In this document: piece by piece, positions 33,448 to 42,505 of the stretch
Layout: every line of letters starts with the position of its first letter
Position numbering within the stretch: position 1 is the stretch's first letter
Origin: Streptomyces sp. NBC_00287
Lineage (GTDB): Bacteria > Actinomycetota > Actinomycetes > Streptomycetales > Streptomycetaceae
Length of the DNA stretch: 64,000 bases
Direction of reading: 5' to 3'
NCBI RefSeq assembly: GCF_036173105.1
Contig: NZ_CP108053.1
Location: 5,952,001 to 6,016,000, forward strand
Notes under the pieces: model-generated
The model's database searches: none
The model's input: the letters and a program-made list of their open reading frames with translations, nothing else
Told to the model about the DNA's origin: nothing
Program-made: the position numbers and the translations under genes

Positions 33448-35069
33448 CCTCCACCCTCCCCGCGGTGACCACCGAGGTCCCCGCGCAGCGGCAGCCTGCG
33501 CCGGAAACCGGTTCGACCGATCGAACGGCCCCGCCGAAGAGGCTGCGTACCTCCCGACCCGACCTGATCCTGTGCTGTGTGCTCCTCGCGGCGATCCTCG
33601 TCGTGCAGGGCTGGAACATCGCCGCCTACCCGACGCTCAGCGACGACGAGGGCACCTATCTCGCCCAGGCCTGGGCGGTCCAGGAGGGCCGGGGGCTCGC
33701 CCACTACACGTACTGGTACGACCACCCGCCCTTCGGCTGGGTGCAGATAGCCCTGCTCACCTGGATACCGTCGCTGATCAGCCCCGATTCGATGACCGTC
33801 GGTTCGATGCGGGCCGTGATGCTGGTGGTCAGCGGGATCAGCGCGGTCCTGGTGTATGTGCTGGGGCGCCGGCTGTCGCTGCCGCGCTGGGCCGCCGGGC
33901 TCGGCATGGTCCTGTTCGGGCTCTCGCCGCTGTCGGTCATCCTGCAGCGCGAGATCTTCCTCGACAACCTCGCTGTGATGTGGACGCTGCTGGCGTTCAC
34001 CCTCGCCGCGTCCCCGAGCCGTCACCTCTGGCACCACTTCGGCGCGGGCATCGCCGCCGCGACCGCGGTACTGACCAAGGAGACGATGCTCTTCGTCCTG
34101 CCGGCGGTCCTCGTCACCATGTGGCGGCACAGCCACCGCGACACCCGTAAGTTCGCGGTGACCGGCGCGATCACCGCCTGCGCGCTGATCGGTCTGTCGT
34201 ACCCCCTCTTCGCCCTGCTGAAGGGCGAGTTGTTCCCCGGCAGCGGGCATGTCTCGCTCTGGGACGGCATCCAGTACCAGATGACCAGGCCCGGTTCGGG
34301 CTTCATCCTCGACCAGGGGTCCGGTTCGTACGGGGTGCTCCAGTCGTGGCTCTACTACGACCGTGTCCTGCCCCTCGGCGGCCTCGCGGGCGCGCTCCTG
34401 CTGCTCGCCACCTGGCGCTGGTCGGTCACCGCCCGCGCGCTCGCCGGGCCCTGTGCCGCGGTGGCGATCCTCGCGCTGGTCGCGATGCGCCCGAGCGGCT
34501 ATCTGCCCGCGATGTACATCATCCAGGCGCTGCCGTTCCTCGCCCTCGTCCTCGCCGGGGGCACCGCATCGGTCGCCCACGCCGTCCTGCGCAAGGGACG
34601 GCTGCACCCGGCGGGCCGATACACCCTCGCGGCCGTCCTCGCACTCGGCGCGGGCGCCTACGTCGTACCGCGCTGGTACGACGGTGACCGCACCGCCGTC
34701 ACCGCCGACGCCAACGCCCCTTATCGGGAGGCCTCGAAGTGGCTCAGCACCGAGGTGGAGGAGCCCGAGGAGACCCGGGTCCTCGTCGACGACGCGCTCT
34801 GGCTGGACCTGGTGCACGCCGGGTACCGGCCCGGCGACGGCGTCATCTGGTTCTACAAGGCCGACCTCGACCCCGCGGTGACCAAGACCATGCCGGGCGG
34901 CTGGCGTGACATCGACTACGTCGTCGCCTCTCCGACCGTACGGCGCGACGCGGCCGACCTGCCGAATGTGAAGGCGGCCATGGAGCATTCGACGCCCGTC
35001 GCCGTCTTCGGCAAGGGCGAGGACCGCATCGAGATCCGGCAGATCCAGACCGCGGGAGGCGCGCGATGA
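33444..35069 (+). CDS. Polyprenyl-phosphate-sugar glycosyltransferase, GT39/PMT-like
   Basis: 541 residues with about 11-12 membrane helices. The first outside loop has the acidic pair of GT-C enzymes ('YPTLSDDEGTYLAQAW') and 'WYDHPPFGW'. The soluble C-terminus ('EEPEETRVLVDDALWLDLVH') is extracytoplasmic. GT-C enzymes use polyprenyl-phosphate sugars as donors outside the membrane; the next gene is likely to make that donor. Overlaps both neighbours by 4 bp, so the three are one translational unit. Confidence 0.87.
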   Translation: MTSTLPAVTTEVPAQRQPAPETGSTDRTAPPKRLRTSRPDLILCCVLLAAILVVQGWNIAAYPTLSDDEGTYLAQAWAVQEGRGLAHYTYWYDHPPFGWVQIALLTWIPSLISPDSMTVGSMRAVMLVVSGISAVLVYVLGRRLSLPRWAAGLGMVLFGLSPLSVILQREIFLDNLAVMWTLLAFTLAASPSRHLWHHFGAGIAAATAVLTKETMLFVLPAVLVTMWRHSHRDTRKFAVTGAITACALIGLSYPLFALLKGELFPGSGHVSLWDGIQYQMTRPGSGFILDQGSGSYGVLQSWLYYDRVLPLGGLAGALLLLATWRWSVTARALAGPCAAVAILALVAMRPSGYLPAMYIIQALPFLALVLAGGTASVAHAVLRKGRLHPAGRYTLAAVLALGAGAYVVPRWYDGDRTAVTADANAPYREASKWLSTEVEEPEETRVLVDDALWLDLVHAGYRPGDGVIWFYKADLDPAVTKTMPGGWRDIDYVVASPTVRRDAADLPNVKAAMEHSTPVAVFGKGEDRIEIRQIQTAGGAR

Positions 35070-36259
35070 GCCAGGAATACACCACGCCCGTACCGGATCT
35101 GGAGGCCTCCGAGGTCCCCGAGCCCGGCGCGGTCACGATCGTCGTGCCGACCTTCAACGAGTCGGCGAACATCCGCCAACTGCTGCACCAGATCACCGAG
35201 TCGGTGCCGACCCGGCTGCCCTGTGAGGTCGTCTTCGTGGACGACTCCACCGACGACACCCCCGAGGTGATCAAGGAGGCGGCCAAGGACTGCCCGTTCC
35301 CGGTGGCCGTCATCCACCGGGACGAGCCGGTCGGCGGGCTCGGCGGCGCTGTCGTGGAGGGGCTGAAGGCGGCCACCTCGGACTGGATCGTCGTGATGGA
35401 CGGCGACTGTCAGCATCCGCCGTCCCTGGTCCCGGAGTTGGTGGCCACCGGCGAGCGGGCGAACGCCGGACTCGTCGTCGCCTCCCGGTACATCAAGGGC
35501 GGCAGCAGGGCCGGGCTCGCGGGCAGTTACCGGGTCGCGGTGTCGCGTGGCGCGACCTGGCTGACCAAGTCCCTCTTCCCGCGGCGGCTGCACGGCATCA
35601 GCGACCCGATGAGCGGCTTCTTCGCGATCCGCCGCCAGGCCGTCACCGCCGACGTCCTCAAGCCCCTCGGCTACAAGATCCTCCTCGAACTCGCCGTCCG
35701 CAGCCGCCCGCGTCAGGTCGCCGAGGTGCCGTTCGTCTTCCAGGACCGGTTCGCGGGCGAGTCCAAGTCGACCGCCCAGGAGGGCCTGCGCTTTCTGCGC
35801 CATCTGGTCGGCCTGCGCACCGCGTCCCCGGCCGCCCGCATGATCGGCTTCGGTCTGATCGGCGCCTCCGGGTTCGTCCCGAACCTGCTCGCCCTGTGGA
35901 TCCTCACCGGATTCGGCATGCACTATCTGCCCGCCGAGATCGTCGCCAACCAGTTCGGCGTGGCCTGGAACTTCCTGCTCATCGAACACCTGCTGTTCCG
36001 TGACCGACGGCTGCACCGGCGCTGGTGGGACCGCGCCGGACGGTTCGCGCTGCTCGCCAACGCCGATCTGGTGCTGCGCATCCCGCTGATCGCGCTGTTC
36101 GTCAGCGAGTTCGGGATGGGTGCCCTGTCCGCGACCGCGCTCGCCCTGGTCACCACGTTCGTCCTGCGCTTCGCCGCCACCGAGGCGCTGGTCTACCTGC
36201 CCCGCAGAACGTCCGGCGGGGAGCCGCACAGGAGCCGCACAGCAAGGAGCACCGCATGA
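35066..36259 (+). CDS. Dolichol-phosphate-mannose-synthase-like GT2 fused to GtrA domain
   Basis: 397 residues. N-terminal about 240: GT2 of the DPM1 type ('TIVVPTFNESANIRQLL', 'VFVDDSTDDTPEV', 'VVMDGDCQHPP'). C-terminal about 130: GtrA-like four-helix membrane domain ('IGFGLIGASGFVPNLLALWI'), which flips or positions the lipid-linked sugar. It would supply polyprenyl-phosphate-sugar to the upstream GT39-like enzyme. Overlaps the upstream gene by ATGA and the downstream oxidase start by 4 bp. Confidence 0.9.
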   Translation: MSQEYTTPVPDLEASEVPEPGAVTIVVPTFNESANIRQLLHQITESVPTRLPCEVVFVDDSTDDTPEVIKEAAKDCPFPVAVIHRDEPVGGLGGAVVEGLKAATSDWIVVMDGDCQHPPSLVPELVATGERANAGLVVASRYIKGGSRAGLAGSYRVAVSRGATWLTKSLFPRRLHGISDPMSGFFAIRRQAVTADVLKPLGYKILLELAVRSRPRQVAEVPFVFQDRFAGESKSTAQEGLRFLRHLVGLRTASPAARMIGFGLIGASGFVPNLLALWILTGFGMHYLPAEIVANQFGVAWNFLLIEHLLFRDRRLHRRWWDRAGRFALLANADLVLRIPLIALFVSEFGMGALSATALALVTTFVLRFAATEALVYLPRRTSGGEPHRSRTARSTA

Positions 36260-38658
36260 GACACCGACGGAGAACGGCCCTGTTCGCGGTGGGCGCCCTC
36301 ACCGCAGGCCTCCTCCTGATCACACCTCACCCCGCCTCCGCCGCCAACCTGATCAAGAACCCGGGCTTCGAGACCGCCGGCACCGGCGACATGCCGTTCT
36401 GCTGGTCCAAGTCCGGCTGGGGCGACAACGACTTCTCCTACGAGACCGTCGCCGACGCCCACTCCGGCTCGAAGGCCATGAAGGTCACGCTGACCCGCCG
36501 GGTCGAGGGCGACCGCAAGGCGCTGATCACCGAGTCCGCGGACTGCGCGCCGGTGGTGACGCCGGGCAAGCAGTACGACCTCGGCCTCTGGTACAAGACG
36601 ACCACGCCGGACGCCAACCTCACGCTCTTCCGGCACGACACCACGGCCGGCTGGCAGTACTGGACCGACCTCAAGACGCTGGACCTGGCCGGGGACTGGA
36701 CCGAGGCCACCGTCCGCACCCCCGAGGTCCCGGCCGGCACCGACCGGATCAGCTGGGGCGTCTCGGTGTACGGCACCGGCTCGGCGACCACCGACGACTA
36801 CACGATGGACCAGGTCCCCGACGTCACGCCGCCGCCGGACTGCACGGGCACCGCCGAGGAGTGTGCGAACGGCCGCTGGGACGTGCTGCCGGTGCAGAAC
36901 CCGGTGCGCTCGATGCACTCCGTCGTGCTGCACAACGGCAAGGTGCTGTTGATCGCGGGCTCCGGCAACAGCGAGGAGATGTTCGAGGCGGGCACCTTCA
37001 CCTCCGCGGTGTACGACCCGGCCAACGGCTCCTACAAGATCGTCCCCACCCCGAAGGACATGTTCTGCGCCGGCCATGTCCAGCTCCAGGACGGGCGGGT
37101 GCTGGTGATGAGCGGCAACAAGGGCTATCCGTCGGCGGACGGCACGATCGGCTACCAGGGGTACAAGGACTCGTACATCTTCGACCCCGAGACCGAGACG
37201 TACACCAAGACCAACGACATGAACGACGGCCACTGGTACCCGTCGGCGACGATCCTCGGCAACGGTGACGTGATCTCCTTCGGCGGGCTGAAGGAGGACT
37301 CCACCGGGTCGGTGACGGCGGAGGTGTTCTCGCAGGCCGAGCAGAAGTGGCTCGAACTGTGGAAGGTCAACCAGACCTGGTCGTACTGGGGTCTGTACCC
37401 GTCGATGATCCTGATGCAGGACGGCCGCCTCTTCTACTCCGGCAGCCATGTCTTCGGCAACAACATCCCGGGCACCGGCTCCGCGATCTACGACTACGGC
37501 GCCAACTCCGTCACCCAGGTGCCGGGGCTGCAGAACAAGGACGAGCGGGACCAGTCGGCGAGCGTCCTGCTGCCTCCGGCGCAGGACCAGAAGGTGCTCA
37601 CCCTGGGCGGTGGCAACATCGACTCCAACCCGGACGCCAACCGGCTGACCGACATCATCGACCTCAAGCAGCCGAACCCGTCGTACGTGGCCGGGCCGCC
37701 GATCCCGCAGGGCACGGTCGACCTCGGCAACGGGCCCGTGGCGCAGACCGGCGGCCAGGGCAAGATGTACGTCTCCGCCGTACTGCTGCCCGACGGCAAG
37801 GTGCTGGAGACGGGCGGCGCGCTGCACAACCGCGCCAACCCGGTCTACGAGACGTCGATCTTCGACCCGGCGACGGAGACCTTCGACGAGGTCGCCGCCG
37901 ACCCCGAGGCCCGCGGCTACCACTCCTCGGCGTTCCTGCTCCCGGACGGCCGGGTGATGACCACCGGTGACAACCCGGGCAACGGCTCCTGGAACCACAA
38001 CGTGTCGATCTACACCCCGCCCTATCTCCTCAAGGGCGCGCGTCCGACGATCACTTCGGTGATCGACACGGAGTGGAACTACGGCGACACCCAGCGGATC
38101 ACCGTCGACCGGCCCATCGCCAAGGCGGAGCTGATCCGCCCGGCGGCTGTGACGCACTCCTCGGACCCGAACCAGCGGTTCGTCGATCTGCCGCTGTCCG
38201 TCGACGGCAACAACATCGACCTGAACGTGACGAGCAACCCCAACCTGGCCCCGCCCGGCTGGTACATGCTCTTCGCGGTCGACGCCAACGGAGTCCCGTC
38301 GGTGGCCAAGTGGGTCCACCTGCAAGGCCCCACGGCCCTCAAGTCGACGGACGCCTCGGCCCACGTCCACTCCTTCGCGGACGACCTGTCCGGCATGGTC
38401 ACGGGGCCGGGCAAGAAGCGCGCGGCGCAGAAGGTCAGCCCGACGGTCGCCGGCTGCGACCGGCATTACGGCTCGGCGAACGTCTGCGTCCCGACGGCCT
38501 TCCCCAAGGAGGTCAAGAAGACGACGGCGGCTCGCTGCGCTTGGCTGAAGGCAAACGACTACGGCCGACTGAAGGTGAACGGCAAGGACGACCCGCTGAG
38601 GCTGGACCGGAACGGGGACGGAACAGCCTGCGGCAAGAAGGATCTGACGAGGCGCTGA
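36256..38658 (+). CDS. Secreted galactose-oxidase-type radical copper oxidase with excalibur tail
   Basis: 800 residues; ATG 36256 follows AAGGAG. Signal peptide (1-about 30). Residues about 31-190 a beta-sandwich carbohydrate-binding-like domain ('NLIKNPGFETAGTGDMPF'); about 200-540 Kelch propeller; about 555-680 the DUF1929 C-terminal domain. All copper/radical residues of galactose oxidase can be matched: Cys271 ('MFCAGH') and Tyr328 ('GHWYPS') for the thioether cofactor, Tyr555-His556 ('RGYHSSAFLLPDGR') and His634 ('VTHSSDPNQR'). The last about 60 residues are an excalibur calcium motif ('DRNGDGTAC'). Similar to GlxA but longer. Translationally linked to three glycosyltransferases, so its substrate is probably their glycan. 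Confidence 0.88.
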   Translation: MRHRRRTALFAVGALTAGLLLITPHPASAANLIKNPGFETAGTGDMPFCWSKSGWGDNDFSYETVADAHSGSKAMKVTLTRRVEGDRKALITESADCAPVVTPGKQYDLGLWYKTTTPDANLTLFRHDTTAGWQYWTDLKTLDLAGDWTEATVRTPEVPAGTDRISWGVSVYGTGSATTDDYTMDQVPDVTPPPDCTGTAEECANGRWDVLPVQNPVRSMHSVVLHNGKVLLIAGSGNSEEMFEAGTFTSAVYDPANGSYKIVPTPKDMFCAGHVQLQDGRVLVMSGNKGYPSADGTIGYQGYKDSYIFDPETETYTKTNDMNDGHWYPSATILGNGDVISFGGLKEDSTGSVTAEVFSQAEQKWLELWKVNQTWSYWGLYPSMILMQDGRLFYSGSHVFGNNIPGTGSAIYDYGANSVTQVPGLQNKDERDQSASVLLPPAQDQKVLTLGGGNIDSNPDANRLTDIIDLKQPNPSYVAGPPIPQGTVDLGNGPVAQTGGQGKMYVSAVLLPDGKVLETGGALHNRANPVYETSIFDPATETFDEVAADPEARGYHSSAFLLPDGRVMTTGDNPGNGSWNHNVSIYTPPYLLKGARPTITSVIDTEWNYGDTQRITVDRPIAKAELIRPAAVTHSSDPNQRFVDLPLSVDGNNIDLNVTSNPNLAPPGWYMLFAVDANGVPSVAKWVHLQGPTALKSTDASAHVHSFADDLSGMVTGPGKKRAAQKVSPTVAGCDRHYGSANVCVPTAFPKEVKKTTAARCAWLKANDYGRLKVNGKDDPLRLDRNGDGTACGKKDLTRR

Positions 38659-38660
38659 GG

Positions 38661-38676
38661 CGCCCCGAAAGGGGCG
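38661..38676 (+). terminator. Terminator after the glycan cluster
   Basis: CGCCCC-GAAA-GGGGCG, a 6-bp stem closed by a GNRA-type tetraloop two bases after the oxidase stop, followed by 'gcggggctgtattt'. This is also the hairpin commonly leading the Streptomyces intergenic repeat that follows. Confidence 0.75.
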
Positions 38677-38755
38677 GCGGGGCTGTATTTGATATGCGGC
38701 TCCGCCGCGCGGGCGCGACCAGCCACGGCCGGCCCGCAGTTCCCCGCGGCGCGTA
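38677..38755. repeat. Streptomyces-type GC-rich intergenic repeat
   Basis: 'gcgcgaccagccacgg' and 'cccgcagttccccg' after a CCCCGAAAGGGG-type hairpin match, from memory, a very common intergenic repeat of Streptomyces chromosomes. It also contains GCGGC-TCC-GCCGC. A partial second copy lies at about 53139-53190. Confidence 0.5.
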
Positions 38756-38758
38756 CCA

Positions 38759-39490
38759 TCAACTGCGCTCGGAGCGGAGCGCAATCGCGCGTTCCACGAT
38801 GGCTACCAGCTGCTCGTGGTGCGCGCCCTTCCAGTACGCCCGTCCGCACTCCTGGCACTGCGCGAACACGTCGTACGACCGCTGCGTCCCGCCCTGGAGC
38901 TGGTCCGCGACCTCCTCCTTCGTGGCCTCTTTCAGCAGGCCGTTGCAGGCGGTGCAGCGGGTCCACGGATGCAGCTCGGGGCGGAACCGCTCCAGGACGT
39001 CCCGGAGTTGGTCCTCGGGGCGGGTGCTGTACACATACGCGCCGGCCCACAGTTCGCGGCGCCGCAGCAGGCCCCGGTCGCGGCTGAGCATCACCCGCTG
39101 CTCGGCGGCTGAGCGCGCGGCGAGGGCCGGGTCGCCGATGTCCGTCGACTCGTAGGCCGTGTCCACGCCGAGCAGGCGAAGGCGCCGGGCGAGCGTGCCC
39201 AGATGGACGTCGAGGAGGAAGCGCAGGGGGGCGCCCGGCACCCGCTGGGGGCGCTCGACCGCCTTCACCCGGACCGAGTCGCCCGCCTTGGCGACGTAGG
39301 ACACCGGCACCTCGCGGCCGTCCACCTCCAGCGCCCCGACCTCGGTGAGCGGCACGCCGAGGGACTCCACGACATGGCCGAGGGAGGAGACTCCGTCGGT
39401 GACGAGGGGGGTGGCGCCCGACCGGCGTCCGTGCGGGACGAACAGGGCCAGCTCGGGGGCGATTTCGAGGTGGATCTCCGGTGCGCTCAC
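38759..39490 (-). CDS. Mut7-C RNase-domain protein with ubiquitin-like N-terminus
   Basis: 243 residues. N-terminal about 85: beta-grasp (ubiquitin/ThiS-like) domain ('IHLEIAPELALFVP' ... 'KAGDSVRVKAV'). Middle: PIN-like Mut7-C RNase domain with acidic residues in 'FLLDVHLGTLARRLRLLGVD' and 'MLSRDRGLLRRR'. C-terminus: a four-cysteine zinc ribbon (CTAC and CQEC). Predicted ribonuclease, role unknown; cytoplasmic. Monocistronic; its 3' end faces the oxidase gene across the intergenic repeat. Confidence 0.9.
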   Translation of the reverse strand: MSAPEIHLEIAPELALFVPHGRRSGATPLVTDGVSSLGHVVESLGVPLTEVGALEVDGREVPVSYVAKAGDSVRVKAVERPQRVPGAPLRFLLDVHLGTLARRLRLLGVDTAYESTDIGDPALAARSAAEQRVMLSRDRGLLRRRELWAGAYVYSTRPEDQLRDVLERFRPELHPWTRCTACNGLLKEATKEEVADQLQGGTQRSYDVFAQCQECGRAYWKGAHHEQLVAIVERAIALRSERS

Positions 39491-39523
39491 CCGGTCAGGA
39501 TGTCATGGGGGAGGGCCGCGGGC

Positions 39524-40159
39524 TCAGGGCTTTTCGGTGGGAAGGCCGTGCTCGATGACGTCCAGGGCGCGGTGCAGGAGGTCGTGGAGGTCGTCGCGGA
39601 ATTCGTGCTCCGCCCAGTACATGGTGATCTCCGCGAGGCCGCCGATCAGGGACATCGTGAAGACGCGGACCTCCAGGCTCTCCCGGTCCCGGCCGGTGCG
39701 CTCGGCGACGGCCTCGCTGAGCATCCGGCCGGTGACCGACATGGACTCCAGCATCCGAGACCGCACCGTGGGCACCTGGACCATCAGATGCGACCGCAGC
39801 CGCAGGACCTCGGCATCCTCTTCGAGAGCGAGGCCGATGGCCTTCGTCATCACATGCCGCAGGGTGTCCATCCACGGCTCGTCGGCGGGCCGCGCGCGGA
39901 TCTCGTCGAGCAGGAGCGGGTCGAACTCGTCCGTGAGGACGATGTCCTCCTTCGTCGGGAAGTACCGGAAGACGGTGGACGGCGACACCTCGGCGCGCTC
40001 GGCGATCTGCTCGACGGTGGTGGCGTCGTAGCCCTGCTCCCGGATCAGCGCATAGGTCGCGGCACGGATCGCCGTCCGGGTCTTGATCTTCTTCCGCTCA
40101 CGGAGTCCCAGCTGGGAGAGGTCGGCGGAGGAGGTGCGTGCGGCCGTCATGCAGGTCAT
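39524..40159 (-). CDS. TetR-family regulator of the adjacent efflux pump
   Basis: 211 residues. N-terminal helix-turn-helix 'TTVEQIAERAEVSPSTVFRY' then 'FPTKEDIV'; a helical ligand-binding domain follows. The ATG at 40159 overlaps the MFS stop (ATGA); an internal ATG at 40150 is an alternative. Co-transcribed downstream of the MFS gene, it most likely represses the shared promoter at the palindrome 41687-41701. Confidence 0.92.
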   Translation of the reverse strand: MTCMTAARTSSADLSQLGLRERKKIKTRTAIRAATYALIREQGYDATTVEQIAERAEVSPSTVFRYFPTKEDIVLTDEFDPLLLDEIRARPADEPWMDTLRHVMTKAIGLALEEDAEVLRLRSHLMVQVPTVRSRMLESMSVTGRMLSEAVAERTGRDRESLEVRVFTMSLIGGLAEITMYWAEHEFRDDLHDLLHRALDVIEHGLPTEKP

Positions 40160-41682
40160 TGTCGGGCATCGGCCGAGGCGGGGACCAACTCCTCGGTGTC
40201 CTTGGCGTCGGCCAGGAACACCGCGGCCAGCACGGACGCCACCAGGGACGCGACCGCGCACACCAGCAGGACGACACCCATGCCGTGCACATAGGCGCTG
40301 TTCGCGGAGGCCACCAGAGCTTCCGCGCCCGTCCGTTCGGCGACGACATGGGCGGCGACCACGGACTCCCCGGCGGTGTCGGCGGCCCCGGCGGGCAGCC
40401 CGGTGACGTCGAGCCGGTCCCGGAAGACCCCGGCGAGCAGACTGCCGAGCAGGGCGATGCCGATCGCGCCGCCGACCTGGCGCAGCGTCATCAGCAGCCC
40501 GGATCCGGAGCCGGCCCGGTCGGCGGGCAGGGTGCCGAGGGCGGCGTCCATGGCGGGGACGACCGCGAGACCGAAGCCGAGCCCGGCGACCGAGAGCCAC
40601 AGCGCGGTGAAGCCGTAGCCGGACTCCACGGTCGTACGGCTGCCGAGGAGCGCGGCGAAGGACAGCACCGCGAGACCCGCGCTCACCACCGCACGCGCCC
40701 CGAACCGGGCGACGACCGGCTGAGCCGTGCGTGCCGCGACCAGCAGGCCGCCCATCATCGGCAGCAGCCTGACTCCGGTGCCGAGGGCGTCGTTGCCGAG
40801 GACGGCCTGGAGGTAGGGCGGGAGCACGAACAGCAGTCCCGACAGGACGAACATCACCAGGGTCGCGGCGAGGGTGTTGAAGAGGAAACCGCGATGGGCG
40901 AGCAGCGTCATGTCGAGCATCGGGCGCGTCAGGCGCCGCTCGCGCAGCACCAGGGCGGCGATCAGTACGGCCGCACCGGCGAGCATCACCAGCACCAGCG
41001 GGTCGCCCCAGCCCCGGACCGGGGCCTCGATGATCGCGTAGACCAGGACGCCGAGCCCGGCCGCGGTGAGCGCGGTGGAGACGGTGTCGACCTTGGGGGA
41101 GGCGGGGTCCCGGGTCTCCGGGAGCAGGAACACACAGGCGGCGATGCCGAGCGCGGCCATCGGGACATTCACCAGGAAGACCGAGCCCCACCAGAAGTGG
41201 TCCAGGAGCCAGCCGCCGATGATGGGGCCGAGCGGCAGGCCGAGCGCGGAGGCGGCGGACATGACGCCGACGGCCTTGGTGCGCTCGTCGGGGCCGAACA
41301 GCGAGGGCAGCACGGACAGCGCGAGCGGGGTGACCAGCGCGGCGCCCACGCCCATCACCGCGCGGGCGGCGATCACCGTGTTCACGTCCCCGGCGAGGGC
41401 GCCGACGACGGAACCGGCCAGGAAGATCCCCAGCCCGGCGATCAGCATCAGCCGCCGCCCGAACCGGTCGCCGAGCAGTCCGGCGGGGAGCATCAGCGCC
41501 GCGAAGACGACGACGTACGCGTCCGCCATCCACTGCTGCTCGCCGGTCGTGGCGCCCAGGTCGGCCGCCATCGTCGGCAGCGCGACGTTGAGGATCGTCA
41601 TGTCGAAGCCGAGCGTGAGCATGCTCGCGACCAGGGCGCCGAGGGCCCACCAACGACGAGGGTCTGGAGTGACAGTGTCCAT
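40156..41682 (-). CDS. MFS multidrug efflux pump, DHA2 (14-helix) type
   Basis: 508 residues, about 14 membrane helices. Motif A 'LPAGLLGDRFGRRLMLIAG', the N-terminal 'FDMTILNVALPTMAADL' (DHA2 signature D1) and motif C 'GLPLGPIIGGWLLD' identify an H+/drug antiporter of the EmrB/QacA group. First gene of a two-gene operon with TetR. The predicted -10 lies 7 bases before the ATG at 41682, so the message is probably leaderless. Substrate unknown. Confidence 0.93.
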   Translation of the reverse strand: MDTVTPDPRRWWALGALVASMLTLGFDMTILNVALPTMAADLGATTGEQQWMADAYVVVFAALMLPAGLLGDRFGRRLMLIAGLGIFLAGSVVGALAGDVNTVIAARAVMGVGAALVTPLALSVLPSLFGPDERTKAVGVMSAASALGLPLGPIIGGWLLDHFWWGSVFLVNVPMAALGIAACVFLLPETRDPASPKVDTVSTALTAAGLGVLVYAIIEAPVRGWGDPLVLVMLAGAAVLIAALVLRERRLTRPMLDMTLLAHRGFLFNTLAATLVMFVLSGLLFVLPPYLQAVLGNDALGTGVRLLPMMGGLLVAARTAQPVVARFGARAVVSAGLAVLSFAALLGSRTTVESGYGFTALWLSVAGLGFGLAVVPAMDAALGTLPADRAGSGSGLLMTLRQVGGAIGIALLGSLLAGVFRDRLDVTGLPAGAADTAGESVVAAHVVAERTGAEALVASANSAYVHGMGVVLLVCAVASLVASVLAAVFLADAKDTEELVPASADARQ

Positions 41683-41686
41683 GAAA

Positions 41687-41719
41687 TGAGAGTAGCTCTC
41701 AAAAGAGTCTTACTGTCAA
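41687..41719 (-). promoter_or_regulatory. Promoter and TetR operator of the efflux operon
   Basis: On the minus strand, TTGACA (41719-41714, a perfect -35) and CTACTCT (about 41695-41689) with an 18-19 bp spacer precede the MFS ATG at 41682. The perfect inverted repeat TGAGAG-TAG-CTCTCA (41687-41701) covers the -10 element, an ideal repressor site. Confidence 0.75.
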
Positions 41720-41739
41720 CCATCTCCGGGCGTGAAAAA

Positions 41740-41763
41740 GGGCCACGGCGGTTGCCGTGGCCC
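41740..41763 (-). terminator. Intrinsic terminator of the hemolysin III gene
   Basis: GGGCCACGGC-GGTT-GCCGTGGCCC, a perfect 10-bp stem with a 4-base loop, 17 bases past the stop at 41780. On the minus strand it is followed by CTTTTTC, a true U-tract, rare for this genome. Confidence 0.9.
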
Positions 41764-41779
41764 TGTGGAGCTTCGAGCG

Positions 41780-42493
41780 TCACGCGTGCTGGTACGCCAC
41801 CAGCGAGATCCCGACGTAGTGCGCGACGAAGGCCGCCAGCGTGAGGGAGTGGAAGACCTCGTGGAAGCCGAACCAGTGCGGTGACGGGTTCGGGCGCTTG
41901 ATGCCGTAGACCACGCCGCCCGCGCTGTACAGCACGCCTCCGACGATCACCAGGACCAGTACCGCGATCCCGCCCGTGCGCATGAAGTCGGGCAGGAAGA
42001 AGACGGCCGCCCAGCCCATCGCGATGTAGCAGGGCGTGTAGAGCCAGCGCGGGGCGCCGACCCAGAAGACCCGGAAGACGATCCCCGCGGCCGCCGCCGC
42101 CCAGATCCCCCACAGCAGCCACTGCCCCTTGGCTTCCGGCAGCAGCAGCATCGTCAGCGGGGTGTAGGTGCCCGCGATGATCAGGAAGATATTGGCGTGG
42201 TCCAGCCGGCGCAGGATGCCGTCCATCCGCGGGCTCCAGTTGCCCCGGTGGTACAGCGCGCTCACGCCGAACAGCAGGCAGGCCGTAAGGACATAGATCC
42301 CGCAGGCCAGGCGGCCTCTGGAGGAGTCGGCGAGCGCGGTCAGCACCAGGCCCGCGATGAGTACGGCCGGAAACATGCCGAGATGCAGCCAGCCCCGGAG
42401 CTTGGGCTTGACCGGATGCGGCAGGGAGAGCGCGACGGGACCGCGGCCGGAGGCCGACAGGTCCGTGTTCGCGTCGGGGACGGACGCAGTCAT
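41780..42493 (-). CDS. Hemolysin III family (PAQR-type) membrane protein
   Basis: 237 residues with seven membrane helices. Conserved PAQR/HlyIII residues: 'LLFGVSALYHRGNWSPR' (S, H), 'LRRLDHANIFLIIAGTYTP' (D, H) and 'FHEVFHSLTLAAFVAHY' (HxxxH). These form a zinc site in the family, pointing to a membrane hydrolase such as ceramidase-like activity; 'hemolysin' is historical. The ATG at 42493 has no Shine-Dalgarno and a TACGAT hexamer sits 7 bases upstream, so it may be leaderless. Confidence 0.9.
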   Translation of the reverse strand: MTASVPDANTDLSASGRGPVALSLPHPVKPKLRGWLHLGMFPAVLIAGLVLTALADSSRGRLACGIYVLTACLLFGVSALYHRGNWSPRMDGILRRLDHANIFLIIAGTYTPLTMLLLPEAKGQWLLWGIWAAAAAGIVFRVFWVGAPRWLYTPCYIAMGWAAVFFLPDFMRTGGIAVLVLVIVGGVLYSAGGVVYGIKRPNPSPHWFGFHEVFHSLTLAAFVAHYVGISLVAYQHA

Positions 42494-42505
42494 AGGCCGA
42501 ATCGT

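Noticed and set aside
36193..38784. Minus-strand open frame of more than 860 codons opposite the copper oxidase
   Set aside because: Val/Arg/Gly-rich antisense translation without motifs; the plus-strand gene has a signal peptide, a ribosome-binding site and all catalytic residues.
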